From an uncultured Oscillospiraceae bacterium (GTDB lineage Bacteria; Bacillota; Clostridia; Oscillospirales; Oscillospiraceae): a DNA stretch of 11,846 nt. This document shows positions 1 through 6,787 of this stretch, one piece after another. Made by a program: the position numbers and the translations under genes. Location of the stretch: assembly GCA_900754965.1 (NCBI GenBank), contig CAAEEO010000021.1, positions 1-11,846 on the forward strand, written 5' to 3'. The notes beneath the pieces were generated by a model. That model did not search any database, was not told where the DNA came from, and saw only the letters and a program-made list of their open reading frames with translations. Within the stretch, counting starts at the first letter, position 1. Every line of letters starts with the position of its first letter.

Positions 1-49
1 AGCCGGTGATCCGGCATGAATAACAAGAATTTTTTTTCAAAGTTGCCAA
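1..49 (-). CDS. Possible 5' end of a divergent gene, cut by the window edge
   Basis: On the minus strand a TTG codon at 47-49 is followed by 15 more open codons to the window edge, reading MATLKKNSCYSCRITG if TTG is the start. A Shine-Dalgarno-like AGGTGA lies 8 bases upstream of it, which is what decides this start. In-frame alternatives are GTG at 59-61 and ATG at 74-76, but neither has a ribosome site of its own. The fragment holds a C-x-x-C pair. It is too short to assign a family. A perfect inverted repeat GCCGG-TGAT-CCGGC at 2-15 falls inside it. The reading frame could be chance; the sequence to the left would settle this. Confidence 0.27.
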   Translation of the reverse strand, partial: MATLKKNSCYSCRITG

Positions 50-74
50 AGTAATACTCACCTCAGTTTTTGTC

Positions 75-83
75 ATTTTACCA
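75..83 (-). promoter_or_regulatory. Possible extended -10 promoter for the divergent left-edge gene
   Basis: Read on the minus strand, TGG-TAAAAT (83 down to 75) matches an extended -10 element. The -35 region 17 bases upstream is poor (TTTTAT). A start about 7 bases downstream would give a short leader containing the AGGTGA site of the candidate gene at 1-49. Confidence 0.3.
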
Positions 84-123
84 TAGGAAAAGGGGAAATA
101 AAAGTGTAACTTGCAGAAATGAT

Positions 124-152
124 TTGCAAACAGGGAAGACCCGTGGTATAAT
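124..152 (+). promoter_or_regulatory. Sigma-A promoter of the aminotransferase gene
   Basis: TTGCAA (124-129) and a perfect TATAAT (147-152) are separated by exactly 17 bases. Transcription would begin near 159, giving a leader of about 33 bases to the ATG at 192. This also argues against the upstream in-frame ATG at 168, which would sit only about 9 bases from the transcript end without a ribosome site. Confidence 0.75.
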
Positions 153-191
153 CCCTCATAATATTCGATGGCAAAGGAGAGAACCACCGTT

Positions 192-1358
192 ATGCAGCTT
201 TCAAAAAGAATGGATCTATTTGGCGAGAGTGTTTTCAGCCGCCTGACCGCAATTAAAAAACAGCGGATTGCCCAGGGGCTGCCTGTCTACGATTTCAGTA
301 TAGGAACACCGAATGTTCCTCCTGCGCAGCATATATTGGACACAATCACTGAGGCAGTGGCAGATCCCCAAAATTATGTTTACGCAATCAATGATTTGCC
401 GGAGCTGCAGGATGCTGTTCAGGCGTGGTACAAGCGCCGCTATGGGGTGAATTTGGACCCCAGAACAGAGGTTTGCTCTCTGCTCGGCTCTCAGGAAGGC
501 TTGTCTCATATTGCGTTGGCATTTGCAGATGACGGAGATGTGATTCTTGCCCCGGAGCCTTGTTACCCTGTTTTTGCAGATGGCCCGCTGATCGCCGGTG
601 CTGAAGTGTATCATATGCCGCTGCTGGAAGAGAAGGATTATATCATTCAACTTCAGGATATTCCTACGGATGTGGCCAAAAAGGCCAAAATGATGATCGT
701 ATCTTATCCGAATAACCCCACCACCGCACTTGCTCCGGATAGTTTCTATCACGATCTGATCCGCTTTGCCAAGGAAAACGACATTGTGGTTCTGCATGAC
801 AATGCGTATAGTGAACTGGTCTATGACGGTAAGAGCGTTGGAAGTTTCCTCCGATTCGAAGGCGCAAAAGAAGTGGGCGTGGAATTCAACTCCCTGTCTA
901 AAACTTACGGCCTGGCCGGTGCACGAATCGGGTTCTGCGTGGGTAATGCAGATGTGGTCAGTGCTGTAAAGACGCTGAAATCCAATATGGATTACGGTAT
1001 GTTCATCCCGGTGCAGAAAGCGGCAATTGCAGCCATCACCGGAGATCAGAGTTGCGTGCCGATGACTCGGGATGCCTATCAGCATCGTCGGGATCTGCTG
1101 TGCGACGGCCTGACGGAGATCGGCTGGAAAGTGGAGCGGCCTGTGTCTACCATGTTTGCATGGCCTAAAATTCCTGCTAAATTTACCAGCAGTGAGGAGT
1201 TTGCCATGGAACTGGTGGAAAAGACTGGTATGTTGGTCACCCCGGGCAGCGCTTTTGGCTCTCTGGGAGAGGGGCATGTTCGTATGGCGATGGTGCGTTC
1301 CGATGAAGAGATCAAGGCTTGCATCCAGGCTGTGAAAGACTCCGGGATTTTGGACTGA
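192..1358 (+). CDS. PLP-dependent class I/II aminotransferase (LL-diaminopimelate aminotransferase-like)
   Basis: This is a fold-type I aminotransferase of 388 residues, a normal length for the family. The PLP-binding lysine is K237 in SLSKTYGLAGARIGF (R245 supports the phosphate). D203 in HDNAYSEL contacts the pyridine nitrogen, N174/N175 lie in SYPNNPT, GSQEG at 99-103 forms the phosphate cup, and R364 in VRMAMV should bind the substrate carboxylate. The GSQEGLSH and PEPCYPVF segments resemble the LL-diaminopimelate aminotransferase (DapL-like) branch, but the substrate cannot be fixed from sequence alone, so no symbol is given. ATG 192 is chosen over ATG 168 because AAAGGAGAG at 173-181 is correctly placed for 192 and nothing suitable precedes 168. 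It is monocistronic, with its own promoter and terminator. Confidence 0.88.
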   Translation: MQLSKRMDLFGESVFSRLTAIKKQRIAQGLPVYDFSIGTPNVPPAQHILDTITEAVADPQNYVYAINDLPELQDAVQAWYKRRYGVNLDPRTEVCSLLGSQEGLSHIALAFADDGDVILAPEPCYPVFADGPLIAGAEVYHMPLLEEKDYIIQLQDIPTDVAKKAKMMIVSYPNNPTTALAPDSFYHDLIRFAKENDIVVLHDNAYSELVYDGKSVGSFLRFEGAKEVGVEFNSLSKTYGLAGARIGFCVGNADVVSAVKTLKSNMDYGMFIPVQKAAIAAITGDQSCVPMTRDAYQHRRDLLCDGLTEIGWKVERPVSTMFAWPKIPAKFTSSEEFAMELVEKTGMLVTPGSAFGSLGEGHVRMAMVRSDEEIKACIQAVKDSGILD

Positions 1359-1398
1359 ATCATATTTTTAGAAAAATATCACCAAACCGAATAAAGTC

Positions 1399-1432
1399 AA
1401 AAGGAGACGGGCAATCAGCCTGTCTCCTTTTT
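1399..1432 (+). terminator. Rho-independent terminator after the aminotransferase
   Basis: A 14-bp stem (one G-U pair) has left arm 1399-1412, loop AATCA (1413-1417) and right arm 1418-1431, and runs directly into a T tract. It lies 41 bases after the stop codon. This is a strong intrinsic terminator. Confidence 0.92.
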
Positions 1433-1477
1433 GCATAAGGCGTATAGTATTTTGAAACTGATCTGCCGGGAAATTTT

Positions 1478-1507
1478 TTCAAACATAAATCCGAAGTTCG
1501 GTAGAAT
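1478..1507 (+). promoter_or_regulatory. Probable promoter of the lipoprotein gene
   Basis: TTCAAA (1478-1483) and TAGAAT (1502-1507) are separated by 18 bases. They match four and five of six consensus bases. The predicted start near 1514 leaves a leader of about 28 bases. An independent promoter is needed because a strong terminator lies just upstream. Confidence 0.45.
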
Positions 1508-1541
1508 AATAAGAAAGAATCGACCGAATGGAGGGAATACA

Positions 1542-1895
1542 ATGAGAAAACAAGGAGCCGCTTACCTGCTGTCGGTGCTGCTGATTATGACACTGTTTAC
1601 GGCCTGCGGCGGCAGAGATATGGACAACAACCAAACTGACGGGATGACCGATGATGCACCTGTGACCATTTCACCCAATGCAAATCAGGGGATGGTGGAG
1701 GATACGGACGGCATCATCGACCGGGAGGATACCGGCAGGAGCAGAGGACGGAGCGATATGCCCGTGACCGACCGGCTGATCACAGATGCGAATGATGCTG
1801 CGCACAAAGCTGGAGACGCAGTGCAGCGCGGAGCAGAGCGCATGGGAAATGCAGTGGAGCGGGGCATGGACGATCTGACAGAGCACAACCGTTAA
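1542..1895 (+). CDS. Small acidic lipoprotein with C-terminal 11-residue helical repeats
   Basis: The 117-residue product starts with a lipoprotein signal peptide: MRKQ, a hydrophobic stretch to about residue 19, then the lipobox FTAC with the lipidated cysteine at C22. Phe at -3 is less common than Leu but tolerated. Mature residues 23-75 are Asp/Asn/Gly-rich and probably disordered. Residues 87-97 (AHKAGDAVQRG pattern) and 98-108 (AERMGNAVERG pattern) form a tandem 11-mer repeat with six identical and three similar positions, as in amphipathic helices of LEA-like or YtxH-like proteins. The ATG at 1542 has TGGAGGG six bases upstream. The frame stays open upstream of this ATG but that stretch has no ribosome site and overlaps the preceding terminator. 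I do not recognise a named family. It is likely an extracytoplasmic, membrane-anchored protein of unknown role. Confidence 0.75.
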   Translation: MRKQGAAYLLSVLLIMTLFTACGGRDMDNNQTDGMTDDAPVTISPNANQGMVEDTDGIIDREDTGRSRGRSDMPVTDRLITDANDAAHKAGDAVQRGAERMGNAVERGMDDLTEHNR

Positions 1896-1899
1896 ACGA

Positions 1900-1933
1900 G
1901 ATGACGCAGGCGGAAAAATCCGTCTGCGTCGTC
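1900..1933. terminator. Hairpin between convergent genes, probable shared terminator
   Basis: A 15-bp stem with two G-U pairs and an AAAA loop (1915-1918) sits between the stop of the lipoprotein gene and the stop of nth on the other strand. The T tracts after it are poor on both strands (TTGTATG on plus), so it is weaker than a canonical terminator, but its position between converging genes supports a bidirectional role. Confidence 0.6.
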
Positions 1934-1965
1934 TTGTATGAAACCATTTTTGTTTTGAAGAGAAA

Positions 1966-2601
1966 TCAGCCGGAGAAGGTCTGGCACACATGTTTCACGC
2001 AGCAATGTGTGCAATCCGGCGTGCGTGCGCTGCATATTGCCCGACCGTGCAATACGATACGGTGACAAAAATCTGAAGATCCCTCTGGCGGCAAAATCTT
2101 TCGGAGTACAGCCTCAATCTTAGGAGGATCCTTCAGTCCGTCTACCAGCCCCATACGGTTGCTCAGACGGATCATATGGGTGTCCACTACCACCGCGCCG
2201 GGGAGATGGAATACATCCCCCAAAATGAGATTTGCCGTTTTTCTGCCGACCCCGGGCAGCGCAGTCAGTTCTTCCATGGTGCCGGGAACTTTTCCGTCAT
2301 GTTTTTCCAAAAGAACTTGTGCGCAGGCAACGATGTCCCGCGCTTTTGCACGGTAAAATCCGCAGGAATGGACATATTGCTCCACTTCCTCAACATCGGC
2401 GTTTGCAAAAGCCTCCAATGTGGGAAAACGCTCAAACAGCGCTGGGGTGATCTGATTGACTCGCTCGTCAGTACATTGGGCGGCCAGACGGACGGAAAAC
2501 AGCAATTCATAGTCTTTTTGATAGTCCAGTGTGCATTCTGCCAGAGGATATGCCTGCTCCAGACAATGCACGATCTCCAGTACTTGTTCTGGAGTACGCA
2601 T
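1966..2601 (-). CDS. nth: Endonuclease III, [4Fe-4S] DNA glycosylase/AP lyase
   Basis: A bifunctional base-excision repair enzyme that removes oxidised pyrimidines and cleaves the abasic site. The 211 residues match the usual Nth length. The helix-hairpin-helix is LPGVGRKTAN with the catalytic lysine K121, and the catalytic aspartate is D140 in VVVDTHMIRL. The C-terminal cysteines C190, C197, C200 and C206 follow the C-x6-C-x2-C-x5-C pattern that binds the iron-sulfur cluster. The start is ATG 2599-2601, because AGGTGG lies seven bases upstream of it; an ATG two codons earlier (2605-2607) is only one base from that site. It is transcribed away from dxs from its own promoter and converges on the lipoprotein gene. 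Confidence 0.95.
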   Translation of the reverse strand: MRTPEQVLEIVHCLEQAYPLAECTLDYQKDYELLFSVRLAAQCTDERVNQITPALFERFPTLEAFANADVEEVEQYVHSCGFYRAKARDIVACAQVLLEKHDGKVPGTMEELTALPGVGRKTANLILGDVFHLPGAVVVDTHMIRLSNRMGLVDGLKDPPKIEAVLRKILPPEGSSDFCHRIVLHGRAICSARTPDCTHCCVKHVCQTFSG

Positions 2602-2622
2602 AAACATCCCACCTTTGGAAGG

Positions 2623-2651
2623 ATTTTATCATATTGGAAGTCTTTTTGCAA
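2623..2651 (-). promoter_or_regulatory. Promoter of nth (minus strand)
   Basis: On the minus strand TTGCAA (2651-2646) is followed after 17 bases by TGA-TAAAAT, an extended -10 box (-10 at 2628-2623). Transcription would start near 2616, giving a very short leader of about 15 bases that contains the AGGTGG ribosome site. Confidence 0.72.
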
Positions 2652-2691
2652 TCATCAGCGGAATAGACGCATAAAAATACGCCGGTAGTGC

Positions 2692-2720
2692 TTGTAAAAG
2701 TATTTGGGAATTGCTATAAT
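2692..2720 (+). promoter_or_regulatory. Promoter of the dxs-tlyA-nadK-argR-recN operon
   Basis: TTGTAA (2692-2697) and a perfect TATAAT (2715-2720) are 17 bases apart, with TGC just before the -10 making it an extended -10 promoter. Transcription would start near 2727. It is divergent from the nth promoter, with about 40 bases between the two -35 boxes. Confidence 0.82.
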
Positions 2721-2757
2721 AGTCACCACATATATCTTAAAATAACGGGGTTATGCT

Positions 2758-4626
2758 TTGAAATTAATAGATAGAATCAACTCCCCGGCAGATTTAAAGA
2801 AAGTACCGGCTGAACAGATCCCTGAATTATGCGGGGAACTGCGGGAGTTTTTGATAGAAAACGTTTCCAGAACAGGGGGGCATTTCGCTTCCAATCTGGG
2901 GGCGGTTGAGCTTACGGTGGCACTGGAACGGGTCTATGATCCGGATGTGGACCGTATCATTTTTGATGTGGGTCATCAGGCTTATGTACATAAGATCTTG
3001 ACCGGACGGCGGGATGATTTCCCCACATTGCGGCAGTATGGAGGCCTTTCCGGTTTTCCAAAACCCGGAGAAAGTGACTGTGACGCGTTCATTACCGGCC
3101 ATGCGTCCACTTCGGTTTCGGCTGCTTTGGGAATGGCCCGGGCCAGAACACTGCGGGGGCAGCATTATGATGTTTGCGCCGTAATCGGCGACGGCTCCAT
3201 GACGGGCGGACTTGCCTATGAGGCCATTGCGGATGCCGGGCAGAGCGGGGAACCCCTGGTGGTGATTTTGAACGACAATGCGATGAGTATCAGCCAAAGT
3301 GTTGGCGGCATGGCGAATGTGTTGTCCAGATTGAGGACCAAACCCGCATATTTCAACTTTAAGCGAATTTACCACAAGACCCTGGGGCGAATCAAGCCGG
3401 TCTATCGGGTGATCCATACCGTGAAAGAATTCATCAAGGCCCACCTGCTGCCGGGCAATATGTTTGGCGACATGGGATTTTATTATCTGGGGCCGATCGA
3501 TGGTCACGATGAGCGGACATTGGAACAGGCATTGTGTTACGCAAGGGAAATGGCGATCCCGGTTTTGCTCCATGTGATCACCGTGAAAGGCAAGGGGTAC
3601 GAGTTTGCACAGCAGCAGCCGGATCTTTACCACGGTGTATCAAAATTTGATGTGCAGTTGGGGATTCAGCCCAAACAAAGCGATGATTTTTCAGCGGTGT
3701 TTGGAAAAACCCTCGTTGCGTTGGCAGAAAAGAATCCGGAAGTTGTTGCGGTGACGGCTGCGATGCTTGATGGAACAGGATTGCACGAATTTCTCAAACG
3801 ATTTCCGGATCGATTGTATGATGTGGGAATCTGCGAGGAACATGCGGTTACCATGTGTGCCGGTATGGCAAATCAGGGACTGCGGCCGGTTCTTTGCGTG
3901 TATTCAACCTTTCTGCAGCGCGGATACGATATGCTGCTCCATGATGTGTCGCTGTCCGGACAGCATGTGGTCTTTGGTGTGGACCGAGCCGGACTGGTAG
4001 GCGCGGACGGCGAGACGCATCATGGCGTATACGATGTGAATTACCTTTGTTCCGTGCCCGGGATGCAGGTCTGGTGCCCTGCCAGTTTTGAGGAAGTGCG
4101 TCAGCTGCTGCCGAAAGCACTGATGGAAATGCAGGGGCCGGTGGCAATTCGGTATCCCAGGGGCGGAGAAGGAATTTACAAAGGATGTGAATTGGCGCCT
4201 GCCGCGGTTTTGAAAGAAGGCAGGGATGTGACCATTGTTTGTTACGGAACGATGGTCAATGAGGCGCTAAAGGCTGCGGAGCTGCTCTGTGAGCAGGGGG
4301 TTCAGCCGGAGATTTTGAAACTGACAAGAATTGACGCGTTGGATGAAACGGTCCTGAGAAAATCCTTGGAAAAGACTGGGCGGCTGCTGTGTGCAGAAGA
4401 GGTATGTGCTGCCGGATGCATCGGTGAAAGAATACTGGCATTTTGTGCCCAGACGGGAATTCCGCTCAGTCATTCGATGCTGCTGAATTTGAGGGATGGA
4501 ATCGTCCCTCAGGGCAGCGTAGAAGAGCTGCGGGGACTGTATGCGCTGGATGCACAGGGAATTGCCTATGGGGTGCTTTCTATGCTGGAACGGCTGGAGG
4601 TACCTGAAATTGAGGTGGAACGATGA
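2758..4626 (+). CDS. dxs: 1-deoxy-D-xylulose-5-phosphate synthase
   Basis: This thiamine-diphosphate enzyme condenses pyruvate with glyceraldehyde 3-phosphate, the first step of the MEP isoprenoid pathway and also a source for thiamine and pyridoxal synthesis. At 622 residues it is full length. Visible landmarks are H42 in SRTGGHFASNLG, H73 in VGHQAYVHK, the ThDP/Mg motif GDGSMTGG (144-151) through N174 in LNDNAMSIS, the catalytic glutamate E360 in GICEEHAVT, R410 and H421 in the DR-AGLVG...THHGVYD region, and YPRGG near 456. The start is TTG 2758: the family begins with an INSPADLK-like segment right there, an in-frame stop lies at 2743-2745, and no in-frame ATG is available. The ribosome site (ACGGGG, 2745-2750) is weak. 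It is the first gene of the operon and overlaps tlyA by four bases. Confidence 0.97.
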   Translation: MKLIDRINSPADLKKVPAEQIPELCGELREFLIENVSRTGGHFASNLGAVELTVALERVYDPDVDRIIFDVGHQAYVHKILTGRRDDFPTLRQYGGLSGFPKPGESDCDAFITGHASTSVSAALGMARARTLRGQHYDVCAVIGDGSMTGGLAYEAIADAGQSGEPLVVILNDNAMSISQSVGGMANVLSRLRTKPAYFNFKRIYHKTLGRIKPVYRVIHTVKEFIKAHLLPGNMFGDMGFYYLGPIDGHDERTLEQALCYAREMAIPVLLHVITVKGKGYEFAQQQPDLYHGVSKFDVQLGIQPKQSDDFSAVFGKTLVALAEKNPEVVAVTAAMLDGTGLHEFLKRFPDRLYDVGICEEHAVTMCAGMANQGLRPVLCVYSTFLQRGYDMLLHDVSLSGQHVVFGVDRAGLVGADGETHHGVYDVNYLCSVPGMQVWCPASFEEVRQLLPKALMEMQGPVAIRYPRGGEGIYKGCELAPAAVLKEGRDVTIVCYGTMVNEALKAAELLCEQGVQPEILKLTRIDALDETVLRKSLEKTGRLLCAEEVCAAGCIGERILAFCAQTGIPLSHSMLLNLRDGIVPQGSVEELRGLYALDAQGIAYGVLSMLERLEVPEIEVER

Positions 4627-5420
4627 AAAAACAACGATTGGATCAGTTGTTATTTGAGAAAGGGCTTACGGAAAGTCGGGAACGAGCCAAGACCACGATC
4701 ATGAGCGGAATCGTTTATGTCAACGGGCAGAAGGTGGAGAAACCGGGAACGCCCGTGGACCCGGAGGCGCAGATTGAGGTGCGCGGTAATGCGTTGCCCT
4801 ATGTGAGCCGGGGCGGATTCAAGTTGGAAAAAGCCCTGAAGGTTTTCCCCATCGACCCGACCGGGAAAGTCTGCATTGACTGCGGGGCATCTACCGGCGG
4901 ATTTACGGATGTACTGCTGAAAAACGGTGCTGAGAAAGTGTATGCGGTGGATGTGGGATATGGACAGCTGGCTTGGAGTCTGCGGACAGACCCGCGGGTG
5001 GTCAATTTGGAACGATGCAATGTCCGCTATATCAGTGAGGAAGAAATTCCGGAAATGCTGGATATGGCTGTCATGGATGTTTCGTTTATTTCCATTAAGC
5101 TGGTAATTCCTGCTGTGGCGAAATTGTTGAAAGAGGGCGCGGACTATGTCTGCCTGATCAAACCGCAATTTGAGGCAGGGAGAGAAGAAGTCGGGAAAAA
5201 AGGCGTGGTGCGAGACCCGGCTGTTCATGTGTCTGTCATTCGCAGTTTTCTGGAATTTGTGGAAAGCAGCGAATTTACTTTGATGGGATTGGAATATTCC
5301 CCTATCAAGGGACCGGAAGGAAATATTGAATATCTGGCGTGGCTGAAAAAAGGGGACTTTGAACCGGGCGTTTTGCCGACGCCAGAAGAAATCGTGAAAG
5401 CGTCTCATGACGCACTTTGA
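4623..5420 (+). CDS. tlyA: TlyA family rRNA (cytidine-2'-O)-methyltransferase
   Basis: The protein is predicted to 2'-O-methylate cytidines of rRNA (C1409 of 16S and/or C1920 of 23S in characterised TlyA proteins), using S-adenosylmethionine. The 265 residues comprise an N-terminal S4 RNA-binding domain (about 3-60) and an FtsJ-like Rossmann methyltransferase domain. The SAM loop is DCGASTGGFTD (86-96), with D110 after the second strand. The K-D-K-E tetrad is K67 (SRGGFK), D152 (MDVSF), K180 (LIKPQFE) and E236 (GNIEYL). The ATGA overlap with dxs implies translational coupling, and AGGTGG lies four bases upstream. Family members often sit before argR and recN in Firmicutes. The exact rRNA target is inferred from family knowledge. 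Confidence 0.93.
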   Translation: MKKQRLDQLLFEKGLTESRERAKTTIMSGIVYVNGQKVEKPGTPVDPEAQIEVRGNALPYVSRGGFKLEKALKVFPIDPTGKVCIDCGASTGGFTDVLLKNGAEKVYAVDVGYGQLAWSLRTDPRVVNLERCNVRYISEEEIPEMLDMAVMDVSFISIKLVIPAVAKLLKEGADYVCLIKPQFEAGREEVGKKGVVRDPAVHVSVIRSFLEFVESSEFTLMGLEYSPIKGPEGNIEYLAWLKKGDFEPGVLPTPEEIVKASHDAL

Positions 5421-5431
5421 AAGGGAAAACC

Positions 5432-6289
5432 ATGTCTGAACGTGTTGTGATCTGCCCGAATCCGTATCGGGACGAAGAATTCCATCAAACCATAGAAATA
5501 TACCACGCGCTGTGTCAGGCGGGGATCTTCAGCGAAGTGTACCCGCTGTTTATGGCGCCGACAACGCCCAGAATCCAGCGCCTTGCTGCTCAGGTTCCGT
5601 TGACGGAAGAATTGGCGCCGGCGGAACTTCTGATCGCCATAGGCGGAGACGGGACGGTGCTTCATTTGGCGCGGAAAAGCGTTGAGGACCAGATTCCGGT
5701 AATTGGCGTGAATTTCGGCGATAAGGGATTTCTGGCGGAACTGGATGGCACGGATATGGAGAGTCTGGTCGCGGCCAGCCAGGGGAAGTTTTGGATCAGT
5801 CACCGCATGATGCTGGATGTAAAATTGCTGCGGGACAATCATGTGGTGTATGAGGATACGGCGCTGAACGATGTGGTTCTCAAGAGCGTGCATAACTGCA
5901 TTACGGTAACCACGAAAATTCGGGGACAGGTGGCCAATCGGTTCTCGGGGGATGGAATCATCGTAGCAACCCCCACCGGCTCCACGGGATATTCTCTGTC
6001 TGCCGGCGGTCCCATTGTGGAGCCGGAGGCACAGAACATGATCGTGACGCCGCTGTCCGCGCATTTGCTGTCTGCCAGACCCTTTGTGGTTTCTCCCAAA
6101 CGGGAGTTGGAGATTACGGCAGATCGGCTCCGCGGCCGGCCTACCGTCATTTCTGTGGACGGAAACGATGCCATTGATTTTTATAGCGGAGATGTGCTGA
6201 TCGTGCGTCGATCCAGCCACGAAACACTGATCGCAGATATGCGGCTGCGTCCGTTTTACGAGAGAATGCTCGATATTCTATCACGATAA
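5432..6289 (+). CDS. nadK: NAD kinase (ATP-NAD kinase)
   Basis: Phosphorylates NAD to NADP in the cytosol. The 285-residue protein has the hallmark GGDGT at 71-75, the ND pair N146-D147 in TALNDVVL, and the glycine-rich signature GDGIIVATPTGSTGYS starting at residue 173. Start ATG 5432 is preferred because AAAGGGA lies five bases upstream; a TTG at 5417 is in frame but overlaps the tlyA stop and has no ribosome site. It sits 11 bases after tlyA and 12 before argR, as in the Clostridia version of this operon. Confidence 0.95.
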   Translation: MSERVVICPNPYRDEEFHQTIEIYHALCQAGIFSEVYPLFMAPTTPRIQRLAAQVPLTEELAPAELLIAIGGDGTVLHLARKSVEDQIPVIGVNFGDKGFLAELDGTDMESLVAASQGKFWISHRMMLDVKLLRDNHVVYEDTALNDVVLKSVHNCITVTTKIRGQVANRFSGDGIIVATPTGSTGYSLSAGGPIVEPEAQNMIVTPLSAHLLSARPFVVSPKRELEITADRLRGRPTVISVDGNDAIDFYSGDVLIVRRSSHETLIADMRLRPFYERMLDILSR

Positions 6290-6301
6290 TGAGGAAACAC
6301 T

Positions 6302-6754
6302 ATGAAACCAGATAGACAGGCGATCATCCGGGAAATCATCTCTACCCGGGCGATCGAAACACAAAATCAGCTGATGGAGGCGCTGCTTGAGCGGGGAATC
6401 CGAAGCACACAGGCCACGGTGTCCCGAGATATTCGGGAAATGCGGCTCGTGAAAGACCAGGGGGCAGATGGACGATACCACTATCAGCTGCCCAACAAAG
6501 AAACGATACCGGAAGTGGATGTAAAACTGCGGAAGATCTTCCGGGAAAGTATCACAAGTTACGATGTGGCGCAGAACATTGTGGTGCTGAAGACTCTGCC
6601 GGGATTGGCATCCGCTGCCTGTTCGGCACTGGATTCTATGAGACTGCCGCATTTGGTGGGGTCCCTGGCGGGAGATGATACGGCGTTTTTGGCAATGTCG
6701 GATAAAGATTCCGCAGTGGAATTCTGTTCGTTCATTGAAGAATTGCTGAAGTAA
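6302..6754 (+). CDS. argR: Arginine repressor ArgR/AhrC
   Basis: Hexameric arginine-dependent regulator of arginine biosynthesis and catabolism. The 150 residues are standard length. The N-terminal winged helix-turn-helix (about 1-64) contains STQATVSRDIREM (35-47), where the recognition helix lies. The C-terminal oligomerisation and arginine-binding domain shows NIVVLKTLPGLA (92-103) and GDDT (124-127), whose two aspartates bind arginine in known structures. A GAGGA-type ribosome site lies about seven bases before ATG 6302. It is co-transcribed with nadK upstream and recN downstream. No convincing ARG box was found in the window, so autoregulation is not shown. Confidence 0.95.
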   Translation: MKPDRQAIIREIISTRAIETQNQLMEALLERGIRSTQATVSRDIREMRLVKDQGADGRYHYQLPNKETIPEVDVKLRKIFRESITSYDVAQNIVVLKTLPGLASAACSALDSMRLPHLVGSLAGDDTAFLAMSDKDSAVEFCSFIEELLK

Positions 6755-6787
6755 AGAAGAGAAAGGAACCGGCAGAGGTGGGGGAAT

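Noticed and set aside
15..32. CATGAATAA at the left edge as an ARG-box half
   Set aside because: The second half does not match the consensus; one half-site in AT-rich DNA is expected by chance.
2..38. GCCGG-TGAT-CCGGC hairpin followed by a T tract as a terminator
   Set aside because: The stem is only five base pairs and about 15 bases separate it from the T run, so it does not have intrinsic terminator geometry.
168..191. Upstream ATG 168 as start of the aminotransferase
   Set aside because: No ribosome site precedes it, it is about nine bases from the predicted transcript start, and a good ribosome site lies between it and ATG 192.
216..1277. A 353-codon minus-strand open frame opposite the aminotransferase
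   Set aside because: It mirrors the codon bias of a well-supported gene on the other strand and has no recognisable motif.
2666..2683. Possible ArgR operator near the dxs promoter (ATAAAAAT core)
   Set aside because: Only about 11 of 18 positions agree with the AhrC-type ARG box, and the flanking TGA/TCA half-sites are absent.
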